Shown one piece after another: positions 49,668-57,688 of a stretch of DNA of 64,000 bases. The position numbers and the translations under genes were made by a program. Location: assembly GCA_050950465.1 (NCBI GenBank), contig JBMNHQ010000002.1, positions 186,001 through 250,000 on the forward strand, read 5' to 3'. A model generated the notes under the pieces. It had not been told where the DNA came from and searched no databases. It worked only from the letters and a program-made list of their open reading frames with translations. The DNA comes from CAZRIZ01 sp050950465. Its GTDB lineage: Bacteria > Patescibacteriota > Saccharimonadia > Saccharimonadales > Saccharimonadaceae. The first letter of the stretch is position 1, and the number at the start of each line of letters is the position of its first letter.

Positions 49668-50795
49668 ATGATGGATATATTAGAAGCTATAGAGATTTTA
49701 ATCTTATTTATTTGTTTACCCACATCAATCGCGATTTTGATTCATATAGTTAAAAATTTACGTCGTTTTGAGGCTAAAGATTTTGATATTAGTTACATTC
49801 CGACTGAAGAGGCGCCTAGCGTATCGGTTTGTATCCCAGTGCGCAATGAGGATCACGCAATTCGTGATTGTTTAGAACGAGTTCTGGCTAGTAATTATCC
49901 TAAAATGGAAGTGATAGTGCTAGATGATGAGTCAGTTGATAAGACACCGGAGATTGTTAAGGTGTTTGCTCACAACGGTGTTCGCTTTATTAGAGGCGAA
50001 ACTTTGCCAGAGGGTTGGATTGGTAAAAACAAAGCCAATGATCAGTTAGTGGAGCAAGCTAGTGGCAAATATATCTTATTTCTTAGTGCCGATACAGATA
50101 TTAAGCCTGACTCAATTTCGCGAGTGGTGTCACACGCTATGCGTCATGATTTAGATATGATTGGTGTGATGCCGATTCGCCTCGATGGCCAACGTTTAAG
50201 TGTAATGTTTGGCACATTACGTTATTTTTGGTCGGTGGTCTTTAGTCGCCCCGCTCAGCCGGCTCAGACCACAGCGGCTTGGTTGGTTAATCGTCAGGCC
50301 TTAATTAATAACGGCAGCTTTAAAAAATACAAATCAACTATTATGCCCGAAGCTAAGCTGGCTGAAGACTTTGCCAGAAAAGGTACGTATAAATTCGTTA
50401 TTTCTGATGAGAAATTAGGTTTTAGCTATGAGAAGCGTTGGTCGTCGCAGATTGAGACATCAATTCGCACTCTTTGGCCGGTCAATGTGCGTTCGAATTT
50501 TAGCGTGTTTAGTGTTCTACTGATAGCGATTATCACCTGGATGACCTTAATTGTGAGCCTACTTTCTGCTCCGCCTAATTGGGCAGATGTAGCGATTTTT
50601 ATATCTAGTTTAGTACCTAATTTTTCCTACACATTATTTACTCTGAAGGCTTGGCGTAAAAGCAGCCTTGTGGCTTTCTTTACATGGCCATGGGCAGTGG
50701 TGCAGGAGTTGTTTTGTTTAATAGCCAGCTTTGTTCGGCACAAAACTAACAGCTTAGTTTGGAAGGGTCGTGCCTTGACCGATCATATCGATTAA
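49668..50795 (+). CDS. GT2-family glycosyltransferase, membrane bound
   Basis: About 375 residues. An N-terminal helix (AIEILILFICLPTSIAILIHIV), a GT-A domain with VSVCIPVRNEDHAIRDCLERVLAS, IVLDDESVDKT, LFLSADTDIKPDSI (DxD region) and AEDFARKG...GFSYEKRWSSQ, then C-terminal helices (VLLIAIITWMTLIVSLLSA...). The layout resembles CrtQ/IcaA-like lipid glycosyltransferases. An extended -10 (TGATATAAT) 4 nt before the ATG pair 49668/49671 suggests a leaderless start. The product is unknown; likely envelope glycolipid or polysaccharide. The 3' end overlaps the convergent kinase gene by 4 nt. Confidence 0.82.
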   Translation: MMDILEAIEILILFICLPTSIAILIHIVKNLRRFEAKDFDISYIPTEEAPSVSVCIPVRNEDHAIRDCLERVLASNYPKMEVIVLDDESVDKTPEIVKVFAHNGVRFIRGETLPEGWIGKNKANDQLVEQASGKYILFLSADTDIKPDSISRVVSHAMRHDLDMIGVMPIRLDGQRLSVMFGTLRYFWSVVFSRPAQPAQTTAAWLVNRQALINNGSFKKYKSTIMPEAKLAEDFARKGTYKFVISDEKLGFSYEKRWSSQIETSIRTLWPVNVRSNFSVFSVLLIAIITWMTLIVSLLSAPPNWADVAIFISSLVPNFSYTLFTLKAWRKSSLVAFFTWPWAVVQELFCLIASFVRHKTNSLVWKGRALTDHID

Positions 50796-51907
50796 ACTGT
50801 TAAAACGAAACTAAAAGTCGAGCCGTAATTTACACGACTAATCACCTCAATCTTAGTCCCTAGTTTGTTAGCTAACTTTTGACAAACATAAAGGCCTAGT
50901 CCGGTGCCAGTTGTTTCGCGCGTACGATAATCTTCAACTCGGAAAAATTTATTGAAAACTTTATCACGATTAGCTTTCGGTATGCCAACACCAGTATCTA
51001 TCACGGAAAATTCGATTTTATCGGACTTTAATTGATTAACTCGCAAAGTTACACTTCCATCTTTGGTATATTTAATGGCGTTACCAATCAAATTCTGTAA
51101 AATTTCTTCAAGATAAAGCCGATTGGTCGAGATAGTTTTCTTACTAATGCGCATGTCTAGATTGAGCGCTAAGTCGTGACTTTCGGCTAGCGGTGTGTAT
51201 TTTTTATAAATATTATTAATTAAATCCTCTAGGTTAATTTCCTCGGTTTCTAGCTCTGCTAATCGTTCAGCTCGGGCTAGCGAAGCTAGGTCGTTGACCA
51301 TTTTTGCCAATAATAGAACTTGGTCGTGTGCCATGGCAGCAAACTGCTTGATGGCTTTTTTGTCAGCTTCTTCTTCAATTAGATATTCCAAGTTAGAAAT
51401 TGTTCCTTCAGCCACAGTAATGGGTGTGCGCAGTTCATGACTAACGACACTGATAAATTCATCACGCTCTTCTTCTAAGTCTTTTTCTCTTGTTACGTCG
51501 CGCAAGATGATGATATAGCCGAGAATTTCTGGCTGAGCGGCAGCTGTTTGGCTGTCTTTGATGGGCGAAATGGTTAGCTCTAGTCGAATACGATCCTGTT
51601 TGTCATATTTGAGTACATAATCATCCAGAACCGTCGTGCGATTAAGGGCTTTTACTACTTGCCACAGCCTCACCTTAGCGCCACCATCATGCTCGTGTAG
51701 TTGAATTACTTTATCAATTTGTTGACCTGTTAATGTTTGGTTGGTATCTAGGAGCTCTAGAGTTGAGGCGTTGTACATCTGGATCTTACCAGTGTTGTCA
51801 ATCTGAATAACACCATCGGCCATGTTGTTGATTAAAATATCAAAAGATTGTTCGTTAGCGACTACTGGTTGAGCTGGTTTGATTGATTGTTTTTTTCGTT
51901 CCACCAT
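50792..51907 (-). CDS. Cytosolic PAS-domain histidine kinase
   Basis: 371 residues, no membrane helix. A PAS domain (about 20-140: LINNMADGVIQIDNTGKIQMYNASTLELL), a short linker, the dimerisation/phosphorylation motif FISVVSHELRTPITV near 155 (phospho-acceptor His), then HATPase with NLIGNAIKYTKDGS, DTGVGIPKANRDKVFNKFFR and GTGLGLYVCQKLANKLG. All N, G1, F and G2 boxes are intact. No response regulator gene is adjacent, so it is an orphan kinase here. Sensing of a cytoplasmic signal by PAS is inferred. Confidence 0.92.
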   Translation of the reverse strand: MVERKKQSIKPAQPVVANEQSFDILINNMADGVIQIDNTGKIQMYNASTLELLDTNQTLTGQQIDKVIQLHEHDGGAKVRLWQVVKALNRTTVLDDYVLKYDKQDRIRLELTISPIKDSQTAAAQPEILGYIIILRDVTREKDLEEERDEFISVVSHELRTPITVAEGTISNLEYLIEEEADKKAIKQFAAMAHDQVLLLAKMVNDLASLARAERLAELETEEINLEDLINNIYKKYTPLAESHDLALNLDMRISKKTISTNRLYLEEILQNLIGNAIKYTKDGSVTLRVNQLKSDKIEFSVIDTGVGIPKANRDKVFNKFFRVEDYRTRETTGTGLGLYVCQKLANKLGTKIEVISRVNYGSTFSFVLTV

Positions 51908-51919
51908 ACTACCCCTATT

Positions 51920-52627
51920 TTACACTATAACTGAATAATGCTTAAGTAACTTCTCGTAATATTTATAATTTGGAATAATTTTTCCAACCTCTTCCCAGAA
52001 ATCTTTTGAGTGGTTTGGGTGACGTAAGTGGCATAATTCGTGAACAATGACATAGTCAATCGCATCATTAGGTAGTGTCATTAACGTAATGTTAAGAGAG
52101 ATAGTCCCTTTGTTGGTGCAACTTCCCCAGCGCGTAATAGCGTGAGATAGGCGTAGTTTCTCGTATTTAAAACCATGCTTTTTTGCCAAATAGTCTAGTC
52201 TTTCTGGTAAATAATGTTTAGCTTGTTGGCGTAAAATTTTCGCGACATTTTGACTGATTAATGACTGCACTTCAGGTTCTTTTAGCTGACGATTTTTTGG
52301 TAAATGAATAACTAAAAAATTTGGCCTGATACTAGCGCGCAGCTTCTCGCTTGGCTCAACTTTGAGTAAATGGTTTTTACCAATTGTTTGTCCATCAATG
52401 TATTGCTTTTGGGCTTGTTTGGTAATTATTTCTCGAATTACTGACCTTCTTTCATCGACAAAATTGACGATTTGGCGCTTACTAAGCCACTTGGGTGCAG
52501 TTATATTTAATTGTCCGAACTTGTCTAGGCGAATACTAATTCGACTACCACCTCGCCGTCGATTGATGTTTATGGAGCCAAATTCGTCGTCGACTAGTTG
52601 GTTAGATATATTTGCGCTTTTTGTCAT
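51920..52627 (-). CDS. SprT/YgjP-type zinc metallopeptidase (M48-like)
   Basis: 235 residues. VHELCHLRHPNHSKDFWEEVGKIIPNY near 195-221 carries the HExxH zinc motif (HELCH) and a downstream His/Glu; RLSHAITRWGSCTNKGTISLNITLMTLP is the family signature (WGSC). This YgjP-type group is poorly characterised. Its start overlaps the ATPase gene upstream by 26 nt, suggesting coupled translation. Confidence 0.85.
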   Translation of the reverse strand: MTKSANISNQLVDDEFGSININRRRGGSRISIRLDKFGQLNITAPKWLSKRQIVNFVDERRSVIREIITKQAQKQYIDGQTIGKNHLLKVEPSEKLRASIRPNFLVIHLPKNRQLKEPEVQSLISQNVAKILRQQAKHYLPERLDYLAKKHGFKYEKLRLSHAITRWGSCTNKGTISLNITLMTLPNDAIDYVIVHELCHLRHPNHSKDFWEEVGKIIPNYKYYEKLLKHYSVIV

Positions 52628-53228
52628 TGTTTGGTGGCATCGTAGCGGTGCGACGATAGGTCCTAATATTTTGGTCAGGACGAGCTAGGCGCCTTAGAAC
52701 ACCCTTGGCTTGAGTTGAAAAAGTGTGATTGCCACTGATAACCACAGGGTTCTCTCGTACATTTGGAGCGGTGAAACGTTTTACCATAGTGTCAAACTGC
52801 TCGTTAGTTAAGTTATACTTACGCGGTATGGCTTTAGATTTGCGGACTGAGCGCATCCTAGAAGTACTTTCAGTATTTTGCACCCAAACCACCACTGTTT
52901 CATAGCCATTGTCGTTGGCAATGCGTCGATAGGCCATACGGTCGCTACGGGCTTCGAGTCCACCCTCAATCATGATGGCGCGTCGTGAGCGCATTAGTTC
53001 AGGTAGTAGAAGATGACTAATCTTTTCTAGATAATTTTCTTCTTTTTTGGAAAAATCTGGTTCGTCGAATAGTTCGAAGCGCAAATCGTTTAGATTAATT
53101 AACGGTGTGCTAAAAGTTTCAGCGAACTTTTCTGCAAAAAAAGTTTTGCCACAGCCAGGTATGCCCACTAATAAAATCAAGAATGGTTGATTAATAAAAA
53201 ATGTTTTAGTTTGTTTATCCATAAGCAT
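52602..53228 (-). CDS. P-loop ATPase/kinase (AAA_33 type)
   Basis: 208 residues. Walker A GIPGCGKT near residue 18-25, a NDLRFELFDEPDFSKKEENY lid-like stretch near 50, GGLEARSDRMAYRRIANDNGY and VVWVQNT (Walker-B-like/adenylate kinase-like). This pattern fits the zeta-toxin/polynucleotide-kinase-like AAA_33 family. Basic C-terminus. No partner antitoxin is seen; the toxin idea is not supported. It is divergent from hisS. Confidence 0.75.
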   Translation of the reverse strand: MLMDKQTKTFFINQPFLILLVGIPGCGKTFFAEKFAETFSTPLINLNDLRFELFDEPDFSKKEENYLEKISHLLLPELMRSRRAIMIEGGLEARSDRMAYRRIANDNGYETVVVWVQNTESTSRMRSVRKSKAIPRKYNLTNEQFDTMVKRFTAPNVRENPVVISGNHTFSTQAKGVLRRLARPDQNIRTYRRTATMPPNNDKKRKYI

Positions 53229-53360
53229 TCCAAAGTTATTAAAGGTTATTCTCCAATTGACTCTATTTTACCATGTTTTGTGAGTAAGTGCGATGGTGTA
53301 ATGACGGTTTTATTAAGAGATGATACAATAGTAAATAGTTTAAACAGCGGAAAGGAAGCT

Positions 53361-54608
53361 ATGATTAAAACTCCAGTGCGAGGCATGCGTGACATCTCGG
53401 TCAAAGAGATGGTGTTGCGCGATTACCTCATGCGCATTATCGAACAAGCAGCTGGTGCGGCCGGCTATATGAAAATTGAAACTCCAGCTGTTGAACATCT
53501 AGAGAATTTGACTAGTAAAGTTGGCGGTGAAAATGAGGCTTTGATATTTAAGATTTTAAAACGTGGCGAATCGCTCAAAAAAGCGGTTGAAATTGGCGAC
53601 GAGCTGACTGATAGTGCCTTGCGTTATGATTTGACGGTGCCGTTGGTGCGTTATTATTCAGATAATAACGCTGATTTACCGACGCCGTTTAAGGCATTAC
53701 AAATCGGTTCAGTTTGGCGAGCCGACGCACCGCAAAAAGGTCGTTATCGCCAGTTTACGCAGTGCGATATGGATATTTTAGGTGACAGCTCGGTTTTGGC
53801 GGAAATCGACGCTGTATCGACCGCTCTGCGGGTTTTAGGGCGAATTAGCCAAGAAGCCAAGCTGTCAGGTCTGACTTTACGCCTAAACGATCGACGAATT
53901 TTACTAGCAGCCGCGAAATATGCTGGTTTTGACGAAAAAGATTACGAAACAGTACTAATTACGCTCGATAAGATGGACAAAATCGGCGTGGCTGGCGTCA
54001 AGGCTGAGCTACAGAAACTCGATTTGCCAGACACAGCGATTGATAAGTTCTTGGCGCTATTTGATGAAAAGGATACTACGATTGGCGATTTCTGCACTCG
54101 TCTCGGCGAGTTGGCGCCAGATAACTCGGTTGTCGAGGGCTTGCAAGCTATCGAAGCAGTGATTAACGTCACAAATCCAAAGGTTAAAGTCGTGTTTGAC
54201 CCCACTCTAGTACGTGGCATGGGCTACTATACTGGACCAATTTTTGAATGCTCACTCGATGGACTCGGTTCTTCAGTTGGTGGCGGCGGTCGCTACGACA
54301 AAATGGTCGGCAAATTTACTGGTAGCAATGACGTGCCAGCTTGTGGTTTTTCAATTGGTTTTGAGCGAGTCATCGTGATTCTAACCGACGCTGGCTTCGA
54401 ACCACCTAAACCATCGAGTGCCAAGGCGATTTTGGTTAGTAAGAAAGTCTCCCCTGCTCAGTACGTTGATATCGTCAAGCGAGCTGAAGAATTGCGTCAG
54501 AACGGCGGTATCGTTTCGGTTCTGCCGATGGCTAGGAATCTCGGCCGCCAAATCGAGCTACTTGAGCAAAACGGCTTCACTGAATTTGAAAAGATATACG
54601 GTGATTAA
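53361..54608 (+). CDS. hisS: Histidyl-tRNA synthetase
   Basis: 415 residues, class II synthetase. Motif 1 region (GMRDISVKEMVLRDYLMRII), motif 2 (FKALQIGSVWRADAPQKGRYRQFTQCDMD near 115-143), the histidine loops (YDLTVPLVRYY, YYTGPIFECS) and motif 3 (ACGFSIGFERV near 322-332) are complete. C-terminal anticodon-binding domain present. The start at 53361 has AAAGGAAG about 6 nt upstream; the frame extends 58 codons further but in sequence with no family resemblance. The last 37 bp plus 6 bp downstream are duplicated at 55351-55393. Confidence 0.95.
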   Translation: MIKTPVRGMRDISVKEMVLRDYLMRIIEQAAGAAGYMKIETPAVEHLENLTSKVGGENEALIFKILKRGESLKKAVEIGDELTDSALRYDLTVPLVRYYSDNNADLPTPFKALQIGSVWRADAPQKGRYRQFTQCDMDILGDSSVLAEIDAVSTALRVLGRISQEAKLSGLTLRLNDRRILLAAAKYAGFDEKDYETVLITLDKMDKIGVAGVKAELQKLDLPDTAIDKFLALFDEKDTTIGDFCTRLGELAPDNSVVEGLQAIEAVINVTNPKVKVVFDPTLVRGMGYYTGPIFECSLDGLGSSVGGGGRYDKMVGKFTGSNDVPACGFSIGFERVIVILTDAGFEPPKPSSAKAILVSKKVSPAQYVDIVKRAEELRQNGGIVSVLPMARNLGRQIELLEQNGFTEFEKIYGD

Positions 54609-55393
54609 TATAGCTGATTTTACTTTTCAGGAACTTCTAAATTTAGAGTAACTCTTTTGATATAGTCTGGTGGTGTTTCGTACGGATTATATTCGAATTG
54701 AACGACATTGTCTTTAACATAAATATCGTCTGGTATATGACCAATTGTAGATACGCTGCCTATCTTGATTAATTCTTTTGAGCTAGAGCGATAGTTGTAG
54801 ATGCTGTATGTGGTGCTACTGGGCGAGATAATGTGCGCATTTGAGTCTGTGCAAATAATTTCTATTTTTTTATCTCTATTGAGGTCGAGTAGATAATAGT
54901 TTCTTTCTGGTCTTTCTGCTTCAATACGTCTTTCTTCGTCGATGCTGCCATGGATGGCACTGACTTTTCCAATCTCATATCGAGTGTCATTTATGATGAT
55001 ATAAGTTGCTCTAGAGCGAATTTCAATGTCGTCTAACTTGCCGTCATTATCTAAGTCCATCATGACGTTAGCTGGTGCTCTATGGCTATAGTCGTGTATA
55101 TTAACTCTTCGCCAACCTATAGGCGTATGCATAAAAGGTAGGACGTCTGGCCAAATTTTTGAAACAACCAACAGGGTTGATAATATAACTATAAGATAGA
55201 CTAAGATCTTTAACGGCCACTCAAGTAACTGTTGATATTTAATCGTTTTACTGGCTCTCTGCGAAGATTTTCTCATAGATGTTCTTATTTCATAGTTTTA
55301 GATGAGTATATTTTATCACAGAGCTAATCCTTGGCGGGGTACTAGGAAATCGGCTTCACTGAATTTGAAAAGATATACGGCGATTAAAATAGC
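54572..55393. repeat. 43-bp direct repeat of the hisS 3' end
   Basis: 54572-54614 and 55351-55393 match over 43 bp with two mismatches; the first 30 bp are identical. The first copy is the end of hisS, the second is a fragment in which the stop codon of the following minus-strand Nudix gene lies. The 736 bp between hold one orphan gene. Confidence 0.85.
54620..55276 (-). CDS. Membrane-anchored orphan with Asp-rich calcium-loop-like motifs
   Basis: 218 residues. Basic start, one membrane helix (WPLKILVYLIVILSTLLVVSKI, about 19-40), then an extracellular domain with two short Asp-rich loops, DLDNDGKLDDIEI near 74 and DLNRDKKIEIIC near 130, which resemble calcium-binding EF-hand-like/FG-GAP loops of surface proteins. 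A C-terminal beta-rich part follows. No known family assigned. It lies entirely between the two copies of the hisS 3' end, in opposite orientation to hisS. Confidence 0.65.
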   Translation of the reverse strand: MRKSSQRASKTIKYQQLLEWPLKILVYLIVILSTLLVVSKIWPDVLPFMHTPIGWRRVNIHDYSHRAPANVMMDLDNDGKLDDIEIRSRATYIIINDTRYEIGKVSAIHGSIDEERRIEAERPERNYYLLDLNRDKKIEIICTDSNAHIISPSSTTYSIYNYRSSSKELIKIGSVSTIGHIPDDIYVKDNVVQFEYNPYETPPDYIKRVTLNLEVPEK

Positions 55394-55956
55394 CCTAGTT
55401 GTATCTTTTTTATAGCCTTTTTGTAGATTGGCTTCATGTGTGACTCAGTTGATTTCTCTACCATTTGATCGATTGGCATCCACTGAACGTCACTATTTTC
55501 ATCCTCTTTTATCAATAATGAGTCTTTTTCGTCGGCTTCAATCAAATATGCTAACGACAAATGGACGTGAGCAGGCACATAACTTCCTTTCTTAAAATGC
55601 CCCAAAACTGACAAGGTGTCTAGAGATAGTATACTGTTCATAACGGGCTTTATATTTTTTACCCCAGTTTCTTCTCGGACTTCCCTGAGCGCTACTTTGA
55701 GCATGTCGGCTTCTCCATCAGCATGTCCACCAATCCAGCTCCAAGATTTAAAAATGTTATGATATACCATCAGAATTTTATCCCTATTTTTGTTAACGAC
55801 AAACGCAGAGCTGGCAAAATGAGCAAATTCGTTATCTCTAGTTAGCAGATTATCAAAATTATCCATCCATTTTAGGATTATTTCTTTATCTTTCTCTTCT
55901 TGTTTGTCAAAAGGATCGAAGTCTTTAATCGTTTTTCTTAAATCTTCGTAATTCAT
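55384..55956 (-). CDS. Nudix hydrolase
   Basis: 190 residues. The Nudix box GGHADGEADMLKVALREVREETG (about 76-98) has all catalytic residues. An N-terminal helical part (MNYEDLRKTIKDFDPFDKQEEKDKEIILKWMDNF) precedes it. Substrate unknown. The stop codon lies in the duplicated hisS-end fragment, so this end of the gene may have been altered by the duplication; the sequence before it reads normally (KAIKKIQLGLF). Confidence 0.85.
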   Translation of the reverse strand: MNYEDLRKTIKDFDPFDKQEEKDKEIILKWMDNFDNLLTRDNEFAHFASSAFVVNKNRDKILMVYHNIFKSWSWIGGHADGEADMLKVALREVREETGVKNIKPVMNSILSLDTLSVLGHFKKGSYVPAHVHLSLAYLIEADEKDSLLIKEDENSDVQWMPIDQMVEKSTESHMKPIYKKAIKKIQLGLF

Positions 55957-56037
55957 GTCTATGCCTTAGAGATATTGTACTAAAAATTTGACAAAGTGGC
56001 GAACCAAGAGGCTCGCTCCTCTTACCCACGGCAAACA

Positions 56038-56059
56038 AAAAACTCACAGAAGTGAGTTG
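56038..56059. terminator. Terminator hairpin downstream of tRNA-Trp
   Basis: AACTCAC / GTGAGTT stem with AGAA loop and T run on the minus strand, serving the tRNA. Confidence 0.65.
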
Positions 56060-56066
56060 TTTCGTT

Positions 56067-56141
56067 TGGCAGGGGCACTAGGAATCGAACCTAGATCTAG
56101 GGTTTTGGAGACCCTCATACTAGCCATTGTACTATGCCCCT
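56067..56141 (-). tRNA. tRNA-Trp, anticodon CCA
   Basis: Complete cloverleaf on the minus strand: acceptor AGGGGCA/TGCCCCT, anticodon loop CTCCAAA with CCA at 56108-56106, T-loop TTCGATT, encoded CCA at 56069-56067. The CCA anticodon together with TGA stop codons in the CDSs supports the standard code rather than code 25 of Gracilibacteria. Confidence 0.95.
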
Positions 56142-56189
56142 ATAGGCGATTATTTTAGCATATTTTACTAGAGATGTGAAGTGTCTACC

Positions 56190-56918
56190 CTATTTCTTTA
56201 TGCCGCTAATCGCGATATACAATCCGTCAGGATGCTCGTCTTTGTACATCTTTTTAGTTTCGGTGATTATTAGATTGGCATCCTCTATAGCTTTCGTCAT
56301 GTCTTCGTAGGAGTGGAAATAAAGTGTGCCTTGGCTTAAAGCTTTATTGTCACCAAGATCAAAGTCGCCAACTAAGCCGATTTCTTCGTTGTTTTCGTTA
56401 TAAATTGGGTCATAAGATTTATAAAAAGTTTTCCTCAATTCGTAAGAATACGGACTGGCGGTTATTATCAGGAAAGACCCGCCTGGCTTTAGGATTCTGG
56501 CTGTTTCTTTGGCGGCAAGTGGTAAATCTTGCAAATGCGACCATGCCCAAACTGACAAGACTGCCTCAGTCGTTTCGTTTTCTAGCGGAATATCATAGGC
56601 ATTTCCTTTAATAAATGAGCGGTTCTCGCCACCGTATAATTCGTTAGCTCTTTCAAGTAGTGATTCTGATAAATCAATCCCTGTGTACTTAACTTCTGCT
56701 GGTATTTGTCTAGACACGATTCCCTGCCCGCAACAGATTTCTACGACATCAGATGGACTACTCTGGCTTATCCAGTCTCTAATTTTAGGATAAGTTTCTT
56801 TACCGCGACTGGCTTCGGCGCCATCTGATTCAATATAGTCGATATATTCCTCGGCCCGCTCTTTAGGGTAGCCATCACCTCTTAGGAACTCTGAATTGTA
56901 ACTATTTCTATTATTCAT
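56190..56918 (-). CDS. Class I SAM-dependent methyltransferase
   Basis: 242 residues. Motif I VVEICCGQGIVSRQI near 58-72, acidic GIDLSE near 80, motif II-like PLENETTEAVLSVWAWSHLQDL near 110-131, motif III LKPGGSFLII near 142. A Methyltransf_11/UbiE-like Rossmann domain with no N-terminal signal. Substrate unknown; neighbours (peptidase S51-like, fhs) do not point to one. Confidence 0.82.
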   Translation of the reverse strand: MNNRNSYNSEFLRGDGYPKERAEEYIDYIESDGAEASRGKETYPKIRDWISQSSPSDVVEICCGQGIVSRQIPAEVKYTGIDLSESLLERANELYGGENRSFIKGNAYDIPLENETTEAVLSVWAWSHLQDLPLAAKETARILKPGGSFLIITASPYSYELRKTFYKSYDPIYNENNEEIGLVGDFDLGDNKALSQGTLYFHSYEDMTKAIEDANLIITETKKMYKDEHPDGLYIAISGIKK

Positions 56919-56938
56919 CTTTCTTATTACTAACTTCT

Positions 56939-57592
56939 TTAGTTCTCAAACTTTTTCCATTTGCCTTCGGAGACGACTTTAACACTGTCGCCGTTGACCA
57001 CGATAGCGGTTTCGTCATCGATGGCGTACATAGGTTCCGTAAGTTGATTAGCTACCTTAGCTACACTATCTTCGTCCTCAAAGGCTGGTGATGAATAGTG
57101 CGGACTAAGGCTGAAATTAACCAAACCAAGACCTTTGGTGCTAATTCGTTCGCTAACAACATTTTCCGCGCTCTTTTGCTCGTCGTCACAAATAACGCTC
57201 TGTCCTGGCACCATACTACCAGCACTAACACCCACCCAGATGCGAGATTTAAGCAAATCACTAAGTATTTTATCAAGTCCAGATTTCCTTAACCAATACA
57301 ATAAAAAGAAGACGTTACCACCATCGCAGAAAAGCACATCAGCTGCTTCCAGCCTAGGTTGCCAGATATCTTTTGTGATTGCAGCGATGTCTACAATATC
57401 GATCTGTGCAACTCCCATCTCCTGTAAAGTGTTCAAATCTCGAATTAGCCAACTTTTGCCGCCAGGTTCGATGTGGCTGGCTGTTGGCATAAATGCAACT
57501 TTTATTTCGTTAGCTGGTTTGTCGACTAATTTGAGAAAAGAGTTCTTAATAGTGTCATTAGGTAGTCCAGCTGATGTCAAAAGTAATTTCAT
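56939..57592 (-). CDS. Peptidase S51 family protein (dipeptidase E-like)
   Basis: 217 residues. DVLFCDGGNVFFLLYWLRKSGL near 86-107 and WVGVSAGSMVPGQS near 118-131 with the nucleophile Ser are the family signature; FSLSPHYSSPAFEDEDSV near 162 carries the catalytic His. Such enzymes cleave aspartyl dipeptides (PepE) or act on other small peptides. Lies between a methyltransferase and the divergent fhs. No signal peptide, so cytoplasmic. Confidence 0.85.
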   Translation of the reverse strand: MKLLLTSAGLPNDTIKNSFLKLVDKPANEIKVAFMPTASHIEPGGKSWLIRDLNTLQEMGVAQIDIVDIAAITKDIWQPRLEAADVLFCDGGNVFFLLYWLRKSGLDKILSDLLKSRIWVGVSAGSMVPGQSVICDDEQKSAENVVSERISTKGLGLVNFSLSPHYSSPAFEDEDSVAKVANQLTEPMYAIDDETAIVVNGDSVKVVSEGKWKKFEN

Positions 57593-57688
57593 TTTATCTC
57601 CTCATCTAACAATATAGTATAATATAAGAATGATTTAGCTACTAACCGTCTTTTGAATTGATTTTAAATTTATGGAGAGGTATTGAAT

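Noticed and set aside
52602..53228. Zeta-toxin of a toxin-antitoxin pair
   Set aside because: The P-loop fold is similar, but no small antitoxin gene is adjacent; the partner gene in the operon is a zinc metallopeptidase.
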